Part shown: piece after piece, positions 37,038 through 49,600 of the stretch
How the letters are laid out: each line of letters starts with the position of its first letter
How positions within the stretch are numbered: the first letter of the stretch is position 1
From: Marthasterias glacialis
Taxonomy: Eukaryota; Echinodermata; Asteroidea; Forcipulatida; Asteriidae
Length of the DNA stretch: 64,000 bases
Direction of reading: 5' to 3'
Assembly (NCBI GenBank): GCA_911728455.2
Contig: OU452225.1
Location: 22,850,495 to 22,914,494 of the forward strand
Position numbers and translations under genes: made by a program
The notes under the pieces: model-generated
Database searches by the model: none
The model's input: only the letters and a program-made list of their open reading frames with translations
Told to the model about the DNA's origin: nothing

Positions 37038-38294
37038 CTCGTTTTCTACATGAATTTTACAATTATTTTACAATAAAGTACGTAATTGTGCACTCATGCA
37101 AGATCTAACAGTATGATGGTGTACTCAACCAGAGCATTTTTGTTATATTGAACATTTCAGATCCACAAGTCCTGAATTCGGAGCAGCAGGCCATTGGTAA
37201 CGCATTCCGGCTCCTCCCTTTTCACACCGTTCAACAACCTAGATCGTACACTAAAACATCAATTTTCCCACTAATAAAACATGACAAACGGTTCAAACAG
37301 ACTGTAGCCTTCTTTGAAAAAACCTCCAGGCGTAGTGTACATGTCTCCTCAAATGAAGCAAAACAGCAAACACGATACACGCACTGGTATAGTAATACAA
37401 CAGCTAAAATGAGGAAAATGTCGTTGTTGCTGTTGTTTTTTGTTCGGTTTTTTTTGAGGGGGAGTTCTGAACAATTAAACTCTAGTTTTCGTTTGCATTT
37501 ATATTGAACAAGATCTTAATCTATGCAATGATCTTGTTGAACACTCGTTAGGCCGTTTACTATAACATTATTGGTAATCTGACGTGGAGGTCAAAGCGAA
37601 TACACTGTATGCGTGAATAGAGAAAGTTTTGAACAATTGAGTTATGCTACTCACAATTTTATAAAACGAACTTTTTATGAAGAATTTCTTTATCTTAAAT
37701 GCTTCCATGGGGAGGGGTTATACGTGCACCATTGCCCTACACTTTAAATTTCTGTTTTCATTGTCTTATAAAAGCAAGGTGGTGGATTCCCAATACCAAA
37801 CCTTTCGGGCAATGGTCACAACTTCAATCAAGTCACTGCTTTGAAGGGTTGCAATGAAAACCATATACGACTTATTTTTTCCATTTAAATGTACATATTA
37901 TAGTTTTCAAGGTGTTTCATGGGAAATTCAGCAACGGTAGGATTATTATACAAATCTTATACATTTGTTGGACAAGCAATATTTCCATAATACACAGCTT
38001 CAAAGCTCATTGAAACCATTTTATTTCACCAGTTTTGCAAAACACAATGGCATCATATTGTTTATTGAATATAATGCATACATCATGAACTATATTTACG
38101 TATATAGAGTAATGAGTCTCACCTTTTCCCCTGACAATAATCGTTTTTTAAAAGACCCTGTCATTAAAACTTTGTGTAGCTTAATTGTCAAAGATGGCCT
38201 CGTGCTAACGGCAACTTCACCCTGACTGTTACTACAAGGGTATCAGTGTATATCTAGTATGCATCATGTTACACACAATAATCAAATCACTATA

Positions 38295-38462
38295 GACCTT
38301 ATGCACATGACGTCATTTGAGTAGGGCGCCCTCGTCTAGAGGTCAAAATGAGGTTGTTCATTGGCCAATCCTGTACGCCGAGCGTACACTCTCTGCGTTT
38401 CCATTGTTACATCATTGATTTACCTCTAAGATGGCGGCGTGATGACGTCAATGCATAAGGTC
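38295..38462. mobile_element. 168-bp MITE with TA target duplication, copy 1
   Basis: Ends are GACCTTATGCA and TGCATAAGGTC, flanked by TA on both sides, as for Tc1/mariner-type insertions. Both ends continue into TGACGTCA, and near the right end there is AAGATGGCGGC, which matches the YY1 consensus. Copy 2 at 39330 is about 95% alike. Confidence 0.82.
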
Positions 38463-39115
38463 TATTGAGTGCTCATTAATTGGGTTACAAAATAAATATA
38501 TCACAACTTCAAAGAGGTCGTTAGTATAAATATCACAAGGTTTTTTTTTAAGATAAGCTAACATCGCCCAACTGGTGTTGAACCCTCTTTTGCCCTTTTC
38601 ATTTCAGTTTCCTATTCCATGACTCCCAAATATACTCCACTTCATGAAATGCACACATTCTTTTAGTGTGTACAAACCAAATGCCTAATTTGCCAAAGTA
38701 TCACCATTTATTTCAATAGTATATAGATTTAAGACATAGGTTCTTAAATCCTCTTAATGCTACTACTTCCAACATGACGCATTATACAAATAATGAATGT
38801 TTAGGAGTGCAATGATGAGTATATTTTCATAAGTTGAAAGCAGGAATGTTTCAATCTTTCAATATACTCTCCATTGTAGGAATGCAAAACATTCATTATT
38901 TATTTATAAAATCCAATGTGTTTTATTACACACCTCAGTCAACACAAATTACGAAGAAACAAAAATACAAACAATGTTTTTAAAATCTGAGTATTTTTTA
39001 TATATATATTTTTTACCGAACTGTTTTTATTCCACAATTAACTCATGAACGATTTAACCATTTGCAATTCAGCAATTGAAGGAACGCTTATAAATTCCTC
39101 AGATTTAGTTTTGTT

Positions 39116-39707
39116 TAGTTGCTGTTCACTGTTCAGACCACGAGAGGGCGCTGCTGTATCCAGTCAAACATTTTGAGTAAAGTGCCTAGTTCGATAACAA
39201 TTTCCCGCAAATTACGCACGCGCGATGTCTTGACACGCATCTAGTTCACGGTGGCGCAAATTTCATGCTTTAGCCTATTATTAATTAACCTCACGTGACC
39301 GTATTTCAGCCATCCAGAATACTGAAATAGACCTTATGCACGTGACGTCAATTGAGTAGGGCGCCCTCGTCTAGAGGTCAAAATGAGGTTGTTCATTGGC
39401 CAATCCTGTGCGCCGCGCGTACAAATCTCTGCGTTTCCATTGTTACATCATCGATTTACCTCTAAGATGGCGGCGTGATGACGTCAATGCATAAGGTCTA
39501 TACAGAAGCAGCAAGAGGTGTGTTATAATTACAACACACCTCTTGCTGGTTCTGTATTCTGGTTGGCTGAAATTTGCGCCACCGGGAACTAGACGAGATC
39601 GCGCATGCGTAATTTGCGGGCAATAGTTCCCGAACAGGGCAATATACTCAAAATTACTAGTTACAGAGCCCTTTCATAATCATAATGTAAAGAGTGAACA
39701 GCAACTA
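39116..39707. mobile_element. Fold-back element with nested MITE
   Basis: The terminal inverted repeat TAGTTGCTGTTCACT (39116) pairs with AGTGAACAGCAACTA (39707). The arms also share CCCGCAAATTACGCA, GGTGGCGCAAATTTCA and CCAGAATAC segments in inverse order. Its centre has the palindrome around CACACCTCTTGCTG. A second element (39330-39498) is inserted in the left arm. Confidence 0.7.
39330..39498. mobile_element. 169-bp MITE with TA target duplication, copy 2
   Basis: Same family as 38295-38462, flanked by TA (39328-39329 and 39499-39500). It interrupts the fold-back element. A 5' fragment of a third relative starts at 53891. Confidence 0.82.
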
Positions 39708-39934
39708 TAAAACTGTATCTAGGGAATTTAAAAAAGTTGCTTCAGTTGTTGAATTGCTTACGGTTGAATTGCTCTTAATTATTGAATCAAACAATTCAGC
39801 TAAAAAAAAACCTTGTTTTTTTCTATATATATATTTTTCTTCATATTTTTGACTGAGGTGTTTTATAAAACACATGGACTGGCATAATTCGGTCACTAGT
39901 GCATGTCTAGCTTTCTTGGACATGTGAGAGCGTC

Positions 39935-39967
39935 CTATTTCCCGAGGACAAAGGCCGAGGGAAATAG
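39935..39967. other. Hairpin with AAAGGCCGAG loop, site 1
   Basis: Stem CTATTTCCC/GGGAAATAG (9 bp) around loop GAGGACAAAGGCCGA. Its loop resembles that of the hairpin at 47984-48024, but the stem differs. Confidence 0.75.
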
Positions 39968-40682
39968 AACCCTCTTCTGGTCACTCACAGTCCCTGGGGT
40001 TGCATAGATGTACACTAGTGACCTCATTGCCAGCCCATACGTGTCTAATAAACAGTCTGAAAAGATGGAACGAAATGCACGTTGAATAGTACCCAAATGC
40101 ATGGTCTGTGATACAGGCCATGTAATGGTTTGATTCATGAATGTTGCGTGTTATATGACGACTAATATTGATATGCAATGTTATTTGGTGATGAGAATGA
40201 GACTGCGTAATGAATAAACAACGTGCTTATCACCATATCCCACACTATGATAGACAAACCAAATAAATAGCAACCAAAACTATGAATGGTACAAACTGAA
40301 TTCACCCTTAAAAGAAAATTACCTTTACACTTTTGGAAAGAAATTAGGTCTTTTTTTATACATTACTTAAAAACATAAGGATTAGATGGAATGAACGTAC
40401 TCTACCCAAACAAGTTTTGTGTCATGCCTTTACAAAACTGACTTTGTTGCCCCACACCTCAGAACGATATCATCTACAAAAGTGTTACACTCAGTACACA
40501 GGCTGTTGACACCATTTACACTCTCTTGGCAATTGATACAACTTAGGCCAATGCAAAATATGTGACATTAAGAGGTCAAACTCTGCTGGAGCGTGGCAGC
40601 CCACAGGCCATGTATGTAGGTAAGACTACCCACTTGGGACACGTTGTCAATTACATGTAACCACTTGAAGTTTGTGGTAGAA

Positions 40683-43600
40683 TCACTTCAGATCAAGGGT
40701 CATTGTTGCTGGTTCTTCTAAATAAGATTTCCACAAATTGGAAAATCTTGCCATGGTAGCTCCATCAATCACTCTATGATCAGCAGACCAACTAACATTC
40801 ATAATAAATGCTTTGTAAACCTCATCCTCTTCATCAAATCGTGGGATAGCCTGTGCAGATAAAAACATATGTACACTATTACTTAGCCTCTCCTTTGTTA
40901 CTAAACAATCAAGAAAAAATACACCAACATGGCAAAACAAGGATTTTTCTTCATCATCTCCCTTTTTAGACTATAAAATTTAATAAACTCAAAATCAAAC
41001 CAAATCTTCAGTTTGTTAAACAAACTAATCACTTTTGTTAAAATCATTGACGTGACCAGGTCAGGAAATCACATGTGAAAGTTTCAGTTTGTGTCAATGT
41101 GATTAAACAAATTATAGTGATGATGAATTTATTCTTATAAAATATTGTAACATACTAATTGCAACATGTAGCTATCATTTGTTCACAGGTTAGCTAGTGA
41201 CAAAGTTTTAATTGTTGATTATTTCTGGTACTATTATGACACATAGGTACTTCATCATTAAAAGAGTTGCAAACACACCACTTTTTGGACCTTGATTGTA
41301 GAAATCTAGCATGTCATATACCAACCTGAACTTTCCCAATTGCTCCTATGGCCACAGTACCAGGCATTAAAACTGGCTTAGCATACGTCCCACCAATCTG
41401 GTGAAAATATAAGAGTTAAAAGAAACACATTACAATAAAGTTGCTTGGTTGAAATAGGGTTGGAATGAAAGCCCAAGGCTTGGGGACCAGTAGAATCATC
41501 AGCTGTCAGTACTATTTAACTACATACATACAAAGAACATCTGCTATAATACGAACCATTCCTTCACAAACAAACACACACAGTACATGCTAATCCACAC
41601 TCCAAATAGTTTAAAGAAATGCTGAATCATAAAGGTCTACCCTTGCTGGAAAAAAAAATTCAAATAATTACTTTGAACTCAGAATAATAAAATTACCACC
41701 ACTTTTATGTTTGTAAGTTTGTAGTACTAGTAAGTAGAAATTGCTTTTTTTTATTCTTGGTAACTACTTTTACTTCCAAAACCCAAGAAATGGCAACAAT
41801 AACAGTAACAATGTGTAAACAAAGTTGACAAAAAGTTTCATGTACTTCAACTTGTCAAGATTTCTGAGTAAAATCTTATTAGAGTATAAACAAGCAATAA
41901 TTTTTTCAAAGCATTTTCATAAAATCAACCTGTTTCCATTGAGTTGACAAATACAGTAGGAAACCCTGCATAAATCATTGCTGTTTTTAAGTGACAAATC
42001 TGCAACACGGCCAAACTCTGAGTTTGGAGAAAATCGCATTTGAAGTTAAAATATTTTTCAAACTGCTGTTATGGACACTGCTTACTATTGTTTCTTTTAA
42101 ATTTCCCTACCAAAATAAAGCTGACTTCTTCATTTTTACAAAACTATCAATAACTTGTCAATCTTGCAATTGTTTGGATGAGTTATTAATTCCTAAACAC
42201 ACTCGTCACTTTACTAAAATGGAAAAATGAGACTTGCAAGCAGAGCTCTGCGTACGAACCAATGCATATTGAGATTCGTCACCTTGTGAAAATGATCAAC
42301 TTAATAAATAGGTCAGCAGATTGGTCACTTCCTGAAATAGCAAAATGGCCAATCTAGTGATGCTTCAGTCATACTAAATAGTGTAATTACAAAACTGTTA
42401 CCTCTTAGGTCCTGATATAAACAGCAATGAGTATGTCAAGAATTTGTACAAAAAACGATTTGTCAAATTTTGTGATTTTTGACGCATTCGTTACTTTGTG
42501 AAAACGGTGACGAAATACCACAATACTTGATCTTCTTGTTCAGTATTCAAATATTAATCATATGAAGCAAGATTCAGTTCATGGTGTGATGTGACACATA
42601 TGGGTGGAATCGCTGTAATAGAGACATGCATTGTATAACTTACCGTTCCAATATTGGACAGTGTGAATGTGACTCCACTCAGGTCCTCAGTACCAAGTTT
42701 GCCTTCATTACCAAGCATTATGAGCCGATTCAAATCTTGAGCTACCTCAAAGATTGTCCTTCCTTGAACATTCTTAATATTAGGCACCAGAAGACCTTGT
42801 GGGGTATCCATAGCAAAGCCAATATTATGACTTGCCTGTAAATGAAAGACAGTTATTACTCACTAGCAAAGAGGCTACCAATCATATTGTAGCTAACACT
42901 CTTGACTACTGGAGAGTTTGTCATTCAATCTTGGCATCTTGATCAGGATTATAGCAGCAAATTGAATAACCCAGTTACTACATGTATATGCGTGTCGGCA
43001 GTCACATCCATTTAAAACTGACAGTATTAATGGAGATCAATGGATGGAACCCTTTGTGATTTGACGGCAAGCTCGCGTGTGCAGTATCTGGGTGAGAGTT
43101 CATCTTTCCATGCACAGCCACAGGCCTGCTATAATCATGACGACACAACCCCTTTAACATAAGTATACATTTTGAGCCAAAAGCCGATATATGTCGTTTT
43201 TTTAGTTTTGAGGAAAAAACCTTATGTACTTTAGATATATTTATGAGAAGACAGATATAAGACTTCCAGAGATAAGACTTCACATATGACAGTGTGCCAG
43301 TGTATTAATAAGAAGGGCAGAGATATGACTTCCTAATGTTCTTAAGTTCAATCATGGTATTTATGAGTTACAAACTGGCTCACCTTGTATGTCATTTGCT
43401 CACATGCTTCATCCACACTTGCATTGAGAATGGGGAAGAAATTGAGAGCCATAGAAGCTGCCTACAAAGAAAAAAGGGCCTGTGGTTTTAGTTGTGACAG
43501 CATATTATGAACCAAAACATTTATAAGTTTGAACAAGTCAAAGGTATGGGTAACATAGTTAAGCTTCCTCTCAGCCAATAAATTATGACAGCCAATAAAT

Positions 43601-46600
43601 TATGGCAACTCACATGCATCTACAGATCAACATTATGTCATTTAGAAGAAAATAAAACATATCAAGTAAACAACTGTAATAGTTAAGGCTGGTTTATAGT
43701 TGGTCGCGCGATGATAGTCGCCCGATGCTGTGATCGCTAGACGCTGGGCCTTTTCATTGCAGTCTATGGTCGCTGAGGCGTCAGCGTTGACTATAAACTG
43801 CGTCGTGCGTCAATTTTACCATCGTGCGACCATCGCGCAACCGACTATAAACCAGCCTTTACTCTCTCAGAATGCACCAAATAAGAAAGGCAAGTCAGTT
43901 CACTACAATCGCTTCTGAAACTTTGAAAATAGAAATAGTGAAAACAGGTTTGAAATATAGGACTTTGTGCAGATCATTTGACACAAACACAAGATTAAAA
44001 CAATTATTTAGCATTGCATCAAAAATGGTTTCTCAGAGGTTTCTCAGATATATTTCTTCAATACATTCATGAAAGTATTTCATTCCTAAACAGTGCATCC
44101 CATTGATCTGGTTTCACTGGTTATGCACCTCATCTGTCTTCTAAGTTTGAATATGTGTTAAGTATCTCGCTCCAAAACAAAAGCACCATAAAGTTGCAAA
44201 ACTAACTTCTGAAGAATCAGTCACAACTTGAGTCAAGTGAACTTTATAACACTAATTCTTAACTTTTGACTATGAGTGTGTAAATAACTTCAAAATGCCT
44301 GCACTGTTTGAAATTGTATTGAATTGTTTGGAAAAAAAAACAACAACAAACGTTCAAATAACTAACCGGTCTCTTACATTTCTGTTGAAATGTGAATTTT
44401 GATTTATCTACCGGCTGCAGGTGACAGTAATGCCCAGCCCATAAACAATGTTGAGTGTTAAGGTTAACCATTGGAGAAAATCTCGAAGAAAAAAACATCA
44501 TCTCTGATACGAGTGGTTGCAAAAACATTTTACATCATAATTGTGAAATAATTCTGCTTCCACTATCTCATTGCTGGAGATCTTGCTCGAACATTTTCAA
44601 AGCATGGTGAAACTCAACTACGAGTGGACGATCAGCTTTCTGCATAATGGAACAAAGTTGCATCACATTTTCCTAACCAAACTCAGCCAACCACAAATTT
44701 TAATACGAAACAATTTATTTGGAAATAAATCATAAAACACAAGGAAGTTTGTTCTGCGCTGTTTTTGACTGCAACCTGCCAACTTGGCTGTATATTTGCA
44801 ACACATCCATGCAAATACTTTGAGTTATGTTTTGGTTAACCAGTTAATAAAAAAACTTGCAGCCTTCCTTTAAATTATACTGGCACAGATCCTTCATTTC
44901 TTCCCACTTAATAAAGGGCAAACACATACAGATTCAATAGAAAGCATGACAGTGGCTTTTTGAATACCTTAATAAACATCGGCATCATAGAGAATTGGAC
45001 TCCTCTCTCAGCAGCTGACTTTTTCATGATTCCTTTCAGCAGCATAAGAGATGTGACGTCAATCTCATCACAATAACCAAAGTGTGGTATTTTATTAGCG
45101 GCTGTCATAGTCTTTACCATGGCTTTCTTGATGCCTGTGATAGGTTTTGTATGGTCCTTGCCTAAGACCACTGGCTGTGCTGGCCTTGATGGAGGTACAA
45201 CTGTTGCAGATGGGGTTAGAGGAGGTGTTTGTTTAGGGGATTCTAAAGCAGAAACTCGCTCAACAGGTGCTGCTGTTGAAGAGACAAACAAGTAAAAGTA
45301 AAGATGGCTGATAAATATTGAAGATACATAGGTGTAGATATATTTTTTCAATTTATAAACCAACAGAAAGATGAATAAATTTAATATTAATAAGAAAAAA
45401 TAAGACCTACAAATGAGCAACACCTTCCTATTTAATACTGGAGTTGTTATATGGCTTTTTTCATTGACAATTCAGAAGAAAAAGTGCCAAGTAAAAACCA
45501 AGCAAACTTTTCAGTAATAATGAGCTCATATTACTCTTAAATCAGTGAACGCCGCAAGAAGCCCAACAACCAAAACTTTCACAAACCAGAAAATGGAGGC
45601 CTGATAACCCCTTTTTAAAGTTGTACATGGGATGCTGCCGGCAGACATGTGTACACAGAACTATTTTTTTCAATGGCGGGTACTGTTTTAACATGGCGGT
45701 ACATTCCATTGTGTACATGCACAGTGCATGCACTCACCGTGCCATGCTTCATTTGCCATGTACTGTTAGTACAAAGAAGGACAAAGGGTACAGGAACTCA
45801 TGCTCGAAATCTCCCTTTTTGCAGGGATTATTGTGTAATCCTCTTTTCCAGACCTTTGTCTTTGTTGGACAAATGAGGATTATGAGAGATCGATATGCCA
45901 CCACCATTGTTTACAATTGTATTCAGCATGGAGGGTATCCGAGATTGCAGTGTGCCGTGGCTGTTTTTACATTGTTGTTATTGTTTCTATTATTTACTTG
46001 CCCATTGATACAAGAAAACAACATAGAGGCTGCCAAAATAAGAAAAACTGTAATTGTGATGCAAGGAAATTAGCCGTTGAAAGCGCCCTCATGCAGTCAA
46101 AAATACAGTAAATTCAGTTCAAAAATGGTTTATTAAACAACATACATTGCAGTTAAAAAACTTAATCGCCCATGTTAATATCAAACAAACAAAAAACAGC
46201 CAGTAAACAGTAGAAAAGAAAAAAAGAACATGGAAAAAAGGCTTCTCTTTATAGCACTCTCATGCTCAAAAGATGATACCTGCGACTGCTGGTTTCCTAT
46301 CACTTTGAAGGATGTCTATGTGTTTGAGCATATCTTCTTTCAGTACCCTTCCATCCTTGCCTGTCCCAATCACATCAACCAGTGATATCTGCAGGGAACA
46401 CCAAGAAGACCCATTATCACACAACTATATCATTACATTATTATACATCATATTACCATCTAATTGTGTCTTGCAATTAGACCTTAACAATCTGTATGAC
46501 TGATTTAATTAGTATACTTCTAATTAGTTTTTAATATCCACCTATCCACAACTTATGTATTGCTCCTCTTGCCAATACATCTTCACTCCAATATCATGGT

Positions 46601-49600
46601 GTCATTATGGACTATTTTGATTGTTTCCAAAGCTATTTCCCGAGGAGCCTTTCAATCAGCCATGTTCAGTTTATAGGCCGATAGATCATACGGTCTACAT
46701 TACTCTTATCAAGGTGGAGCGAGGTCGTCGATCACTACTGAAAAGTGAGAGGGACATGCAAGTGCAAGCTTTGGAAAATCATATTACACAAATGCACCCT
46801 CACAACCATTAGTTTGCTTTGTTCTACGTGGTTCATAATTTCTGGATCCTCTGTGGACCAGGTTTGATCTTCTATGGGACCAGTCATGGTATTGTAAATA
46901 TTGCCACATTGTCATGAGCTTGAATGTTAGGGTAAACTTCACAACAGAGAGAGCATCTGTTTCTTAAGATTAATTGGTTCATTTGGGGAAATTGTCTTTC
47001 CCTTCAATACTGGTTGTAATTACTTACATTGTTTTCCATGGCCAGTCTCTTGACGGCTGGTGTGGCCAATACTTTAACACTGTGTTCACCATCAGGTGTG
47101 CCTTTTCCTATAGATTGGGTTATGTCACCTTCCCTGTCACTGTCACTGTCACTGTCACTGGGTGAGGCGTCTTCTTTTTCAAGGTCTACCAACAATGATC
47201 AATTTAAAAAAAATCCTGATATTTTAAGTCTTATCTTGTTTACATGTAACTGTACATTGGATGCACTGTGAGTTTCAAGAATTTTATTTTGTTACCTTTT
47301 CAAGTTGTAAATGGCAATTCACCTACCTTGACCCAGGTATGTTCATGTACAGCTTTGGAAAAATATGAACAAAAACTGAAACTCCCTCAATATCCATGGT
47401 AATAATGATTCTGTGTCAGAAATGATATGGTGCAGATTGGGATCTTGGGTCAAGTTACCTTCTTTTGTCTCTGAAGCCACCTGTATATCCACAAGGGGGT
47501 TACCAACACGTGCAATGTCATCAATTTCATAATGGATCTTCTTAATAACACCATCATAACGACTTGTAATGGTGACTGAAGCCTTGTCACTTTGTACTTC
47601 ACATATACTATCAAACTGTGCCACTGTGTCCCCTTCTTTCACATACCTGCAAACACAGATAGGTGTAACACAACATTTAAAGAGTGGAATCAAGCAATGA
47701 ATTGACACTTGTATCAAGCATCATGGCAAGGTTCAACTGTGCATACAACGTGTCTTCGTGTATGCGCTAATCCTCCAACAAGATTGCTCTACGGGAGTGT
47801 GATAATAAACCATACTCCCAGTAGTCTATACTGCACTCTGCGTACTTTGAGTATCATGCGTTACGCTCAGTATACGGACAGTACAAAAATGACGTTCTAA
47901 AATTTGCGTGTTGCACTTTTTGCTCTTCATCAAATAACGCTAAAAGTTGTATTATCTTCCAGTTGACTGGAAGATAAAATGGGTCCCATATCCCATGAGG
48001 CCAAAGGCCGAGTGGGATATGGGACGTAGAAGCGCTATATTTTCCCCATTCTACTTGCGCTTGTGTGATAACTCATAGTGTACATGTACATTGTACAGCG
48101 AAACAGAAAATAGGCAGGCAGACTTAACAACACTTTTGCAAGACTTTTGCAGTCTGTGTGATACAGTGGCTACATATTGATACACCTTGTTTTTTTAGGT
48201 TTAACTTTACGATAAACACTGAAGTTCTTAAAAGAGTATACTTACCATTCTTTGACAGTTACCTCCGCTATTCCTTCACCTATATCGGATAGTTTAAACT
48301 GCACTACGTCAGACCGTAAAGCTGTCAAGGAACAATCCAAGGCATGAAATAAATTAATATTTTTGTTCAAATTAGGATTTTCAATTTGACAGTCGGATGT
48401 TAACTGAAATCTGTTTTTTTCAAAACGAGTGGGGCAGTTACTTCACCAAATTGCTGTCTTACATTTTTACTTTTTAAGACAGGCAATGTATTCAAGAGCC
48501 TGCTGCTGTGGAAACCAAATGACATCACAAAGAGCAACTAATACACAGTTTCTTACATGTGTAATAGCGCTTTATCAATGCCTAATGGGGGTTAAACTGT
48601 CATTGTTCTTAAAACAAGTATGCAGAGCTACATTTATGTTTGAATTATTACACAGCACATGTACCGTACAAGGTGATACAGCACAATCTACAGCCAACTT
48701 TCTGAAAAAAAAGTCAGAGCCCCTTCCTCAGGCCTGATTACTTCGTTCTTGAAAGGGCCAGGGCACCAAGGCGATTTCTTCTTGATTAAGGGCACCTCTA
48801 TGAGGACATTGTAAATTTCTATTATCACACTTCAAGGGCACCAAGGCAATAACCAAGGGCAACGGAGGCAATTGCCTCCGTTGCCTCTGTGAAATGTCAA
48901 GCCTGCTTCCTGCATCTGTGGCTGCCAAAAGTTCACAACATTTCAAAGGTCCCCCTCCCCCAAAGTAGTACCGATACTTAACCTTTTTTGTTTCAATATT
49001 GGGAACATTAATATGATGTATTTACAATGAAAGTATGTATGTAGTTCTATTCCTAACTAGAACTATATTTCATTTCATTTCATTTATTCATTCTGGTTGT
49101 TATTCATTCAATATGTTTACATGTACCGTTATAAATGCACTTTGTGGTTTAAAAAGTTTCCATGTAATTTTGTCTCTCTTAATTTTGAGTTACAAAAATC
49201 AAAATTGTTATTCACCTTTTAAAGTCTTATGAATCCCACCCCCTTTCCCCCACCAAACACTTTGTTTTTGTTTGAAAATAAAGAAAAAATCAGATGAAAT
49301 CATGCCATTAAAAGGCCCTGTGCCAACAGTTCAATATTGAGGTAAAAAAAAAGGGAAAGTTTTGATAGATTTACCATTGATTCTATAGTAAGCTAGTATA
49401 CTAAGTATTTCTGGTGCATTTATGAACACAGTATAAGGACATATTCAATAATTCAATAATTTACATAATTGTATACAAATGATTTAATAAAAGTTGCATT
49501 TTGTAAGTGTTTTTACACCCACTAACCATGAAGGAATGGGTTCTTCTAACCATCAAGTTTTCATGTAAAAGTACATTTTATCCCTACCCAAGATGGATGT

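Larger units (their letters stand above)
37038..40682. other. Intergenic region between Reeler gene and DBT
   Basis: The two genes here are both on the minus strand. It contains two related MITEs, one fold-back element and a hairpin with an AAAGGCCGAG loop (all listed separately), plus AT-rich filler. An open frame at 37148-37507 (plus) starts after a CAG acceptor-like site but matches nothing I recognise. The DBT 3' UTR must occupy part of the right end. Confidence 0.5.

Noticed and set aside
37148-37507. 119-codon plus-strand ORF after an acceptor-like CAG
   Set aside because: No similarity that I recognise, a low-complexity Leu/Phe end, and no partner exon.
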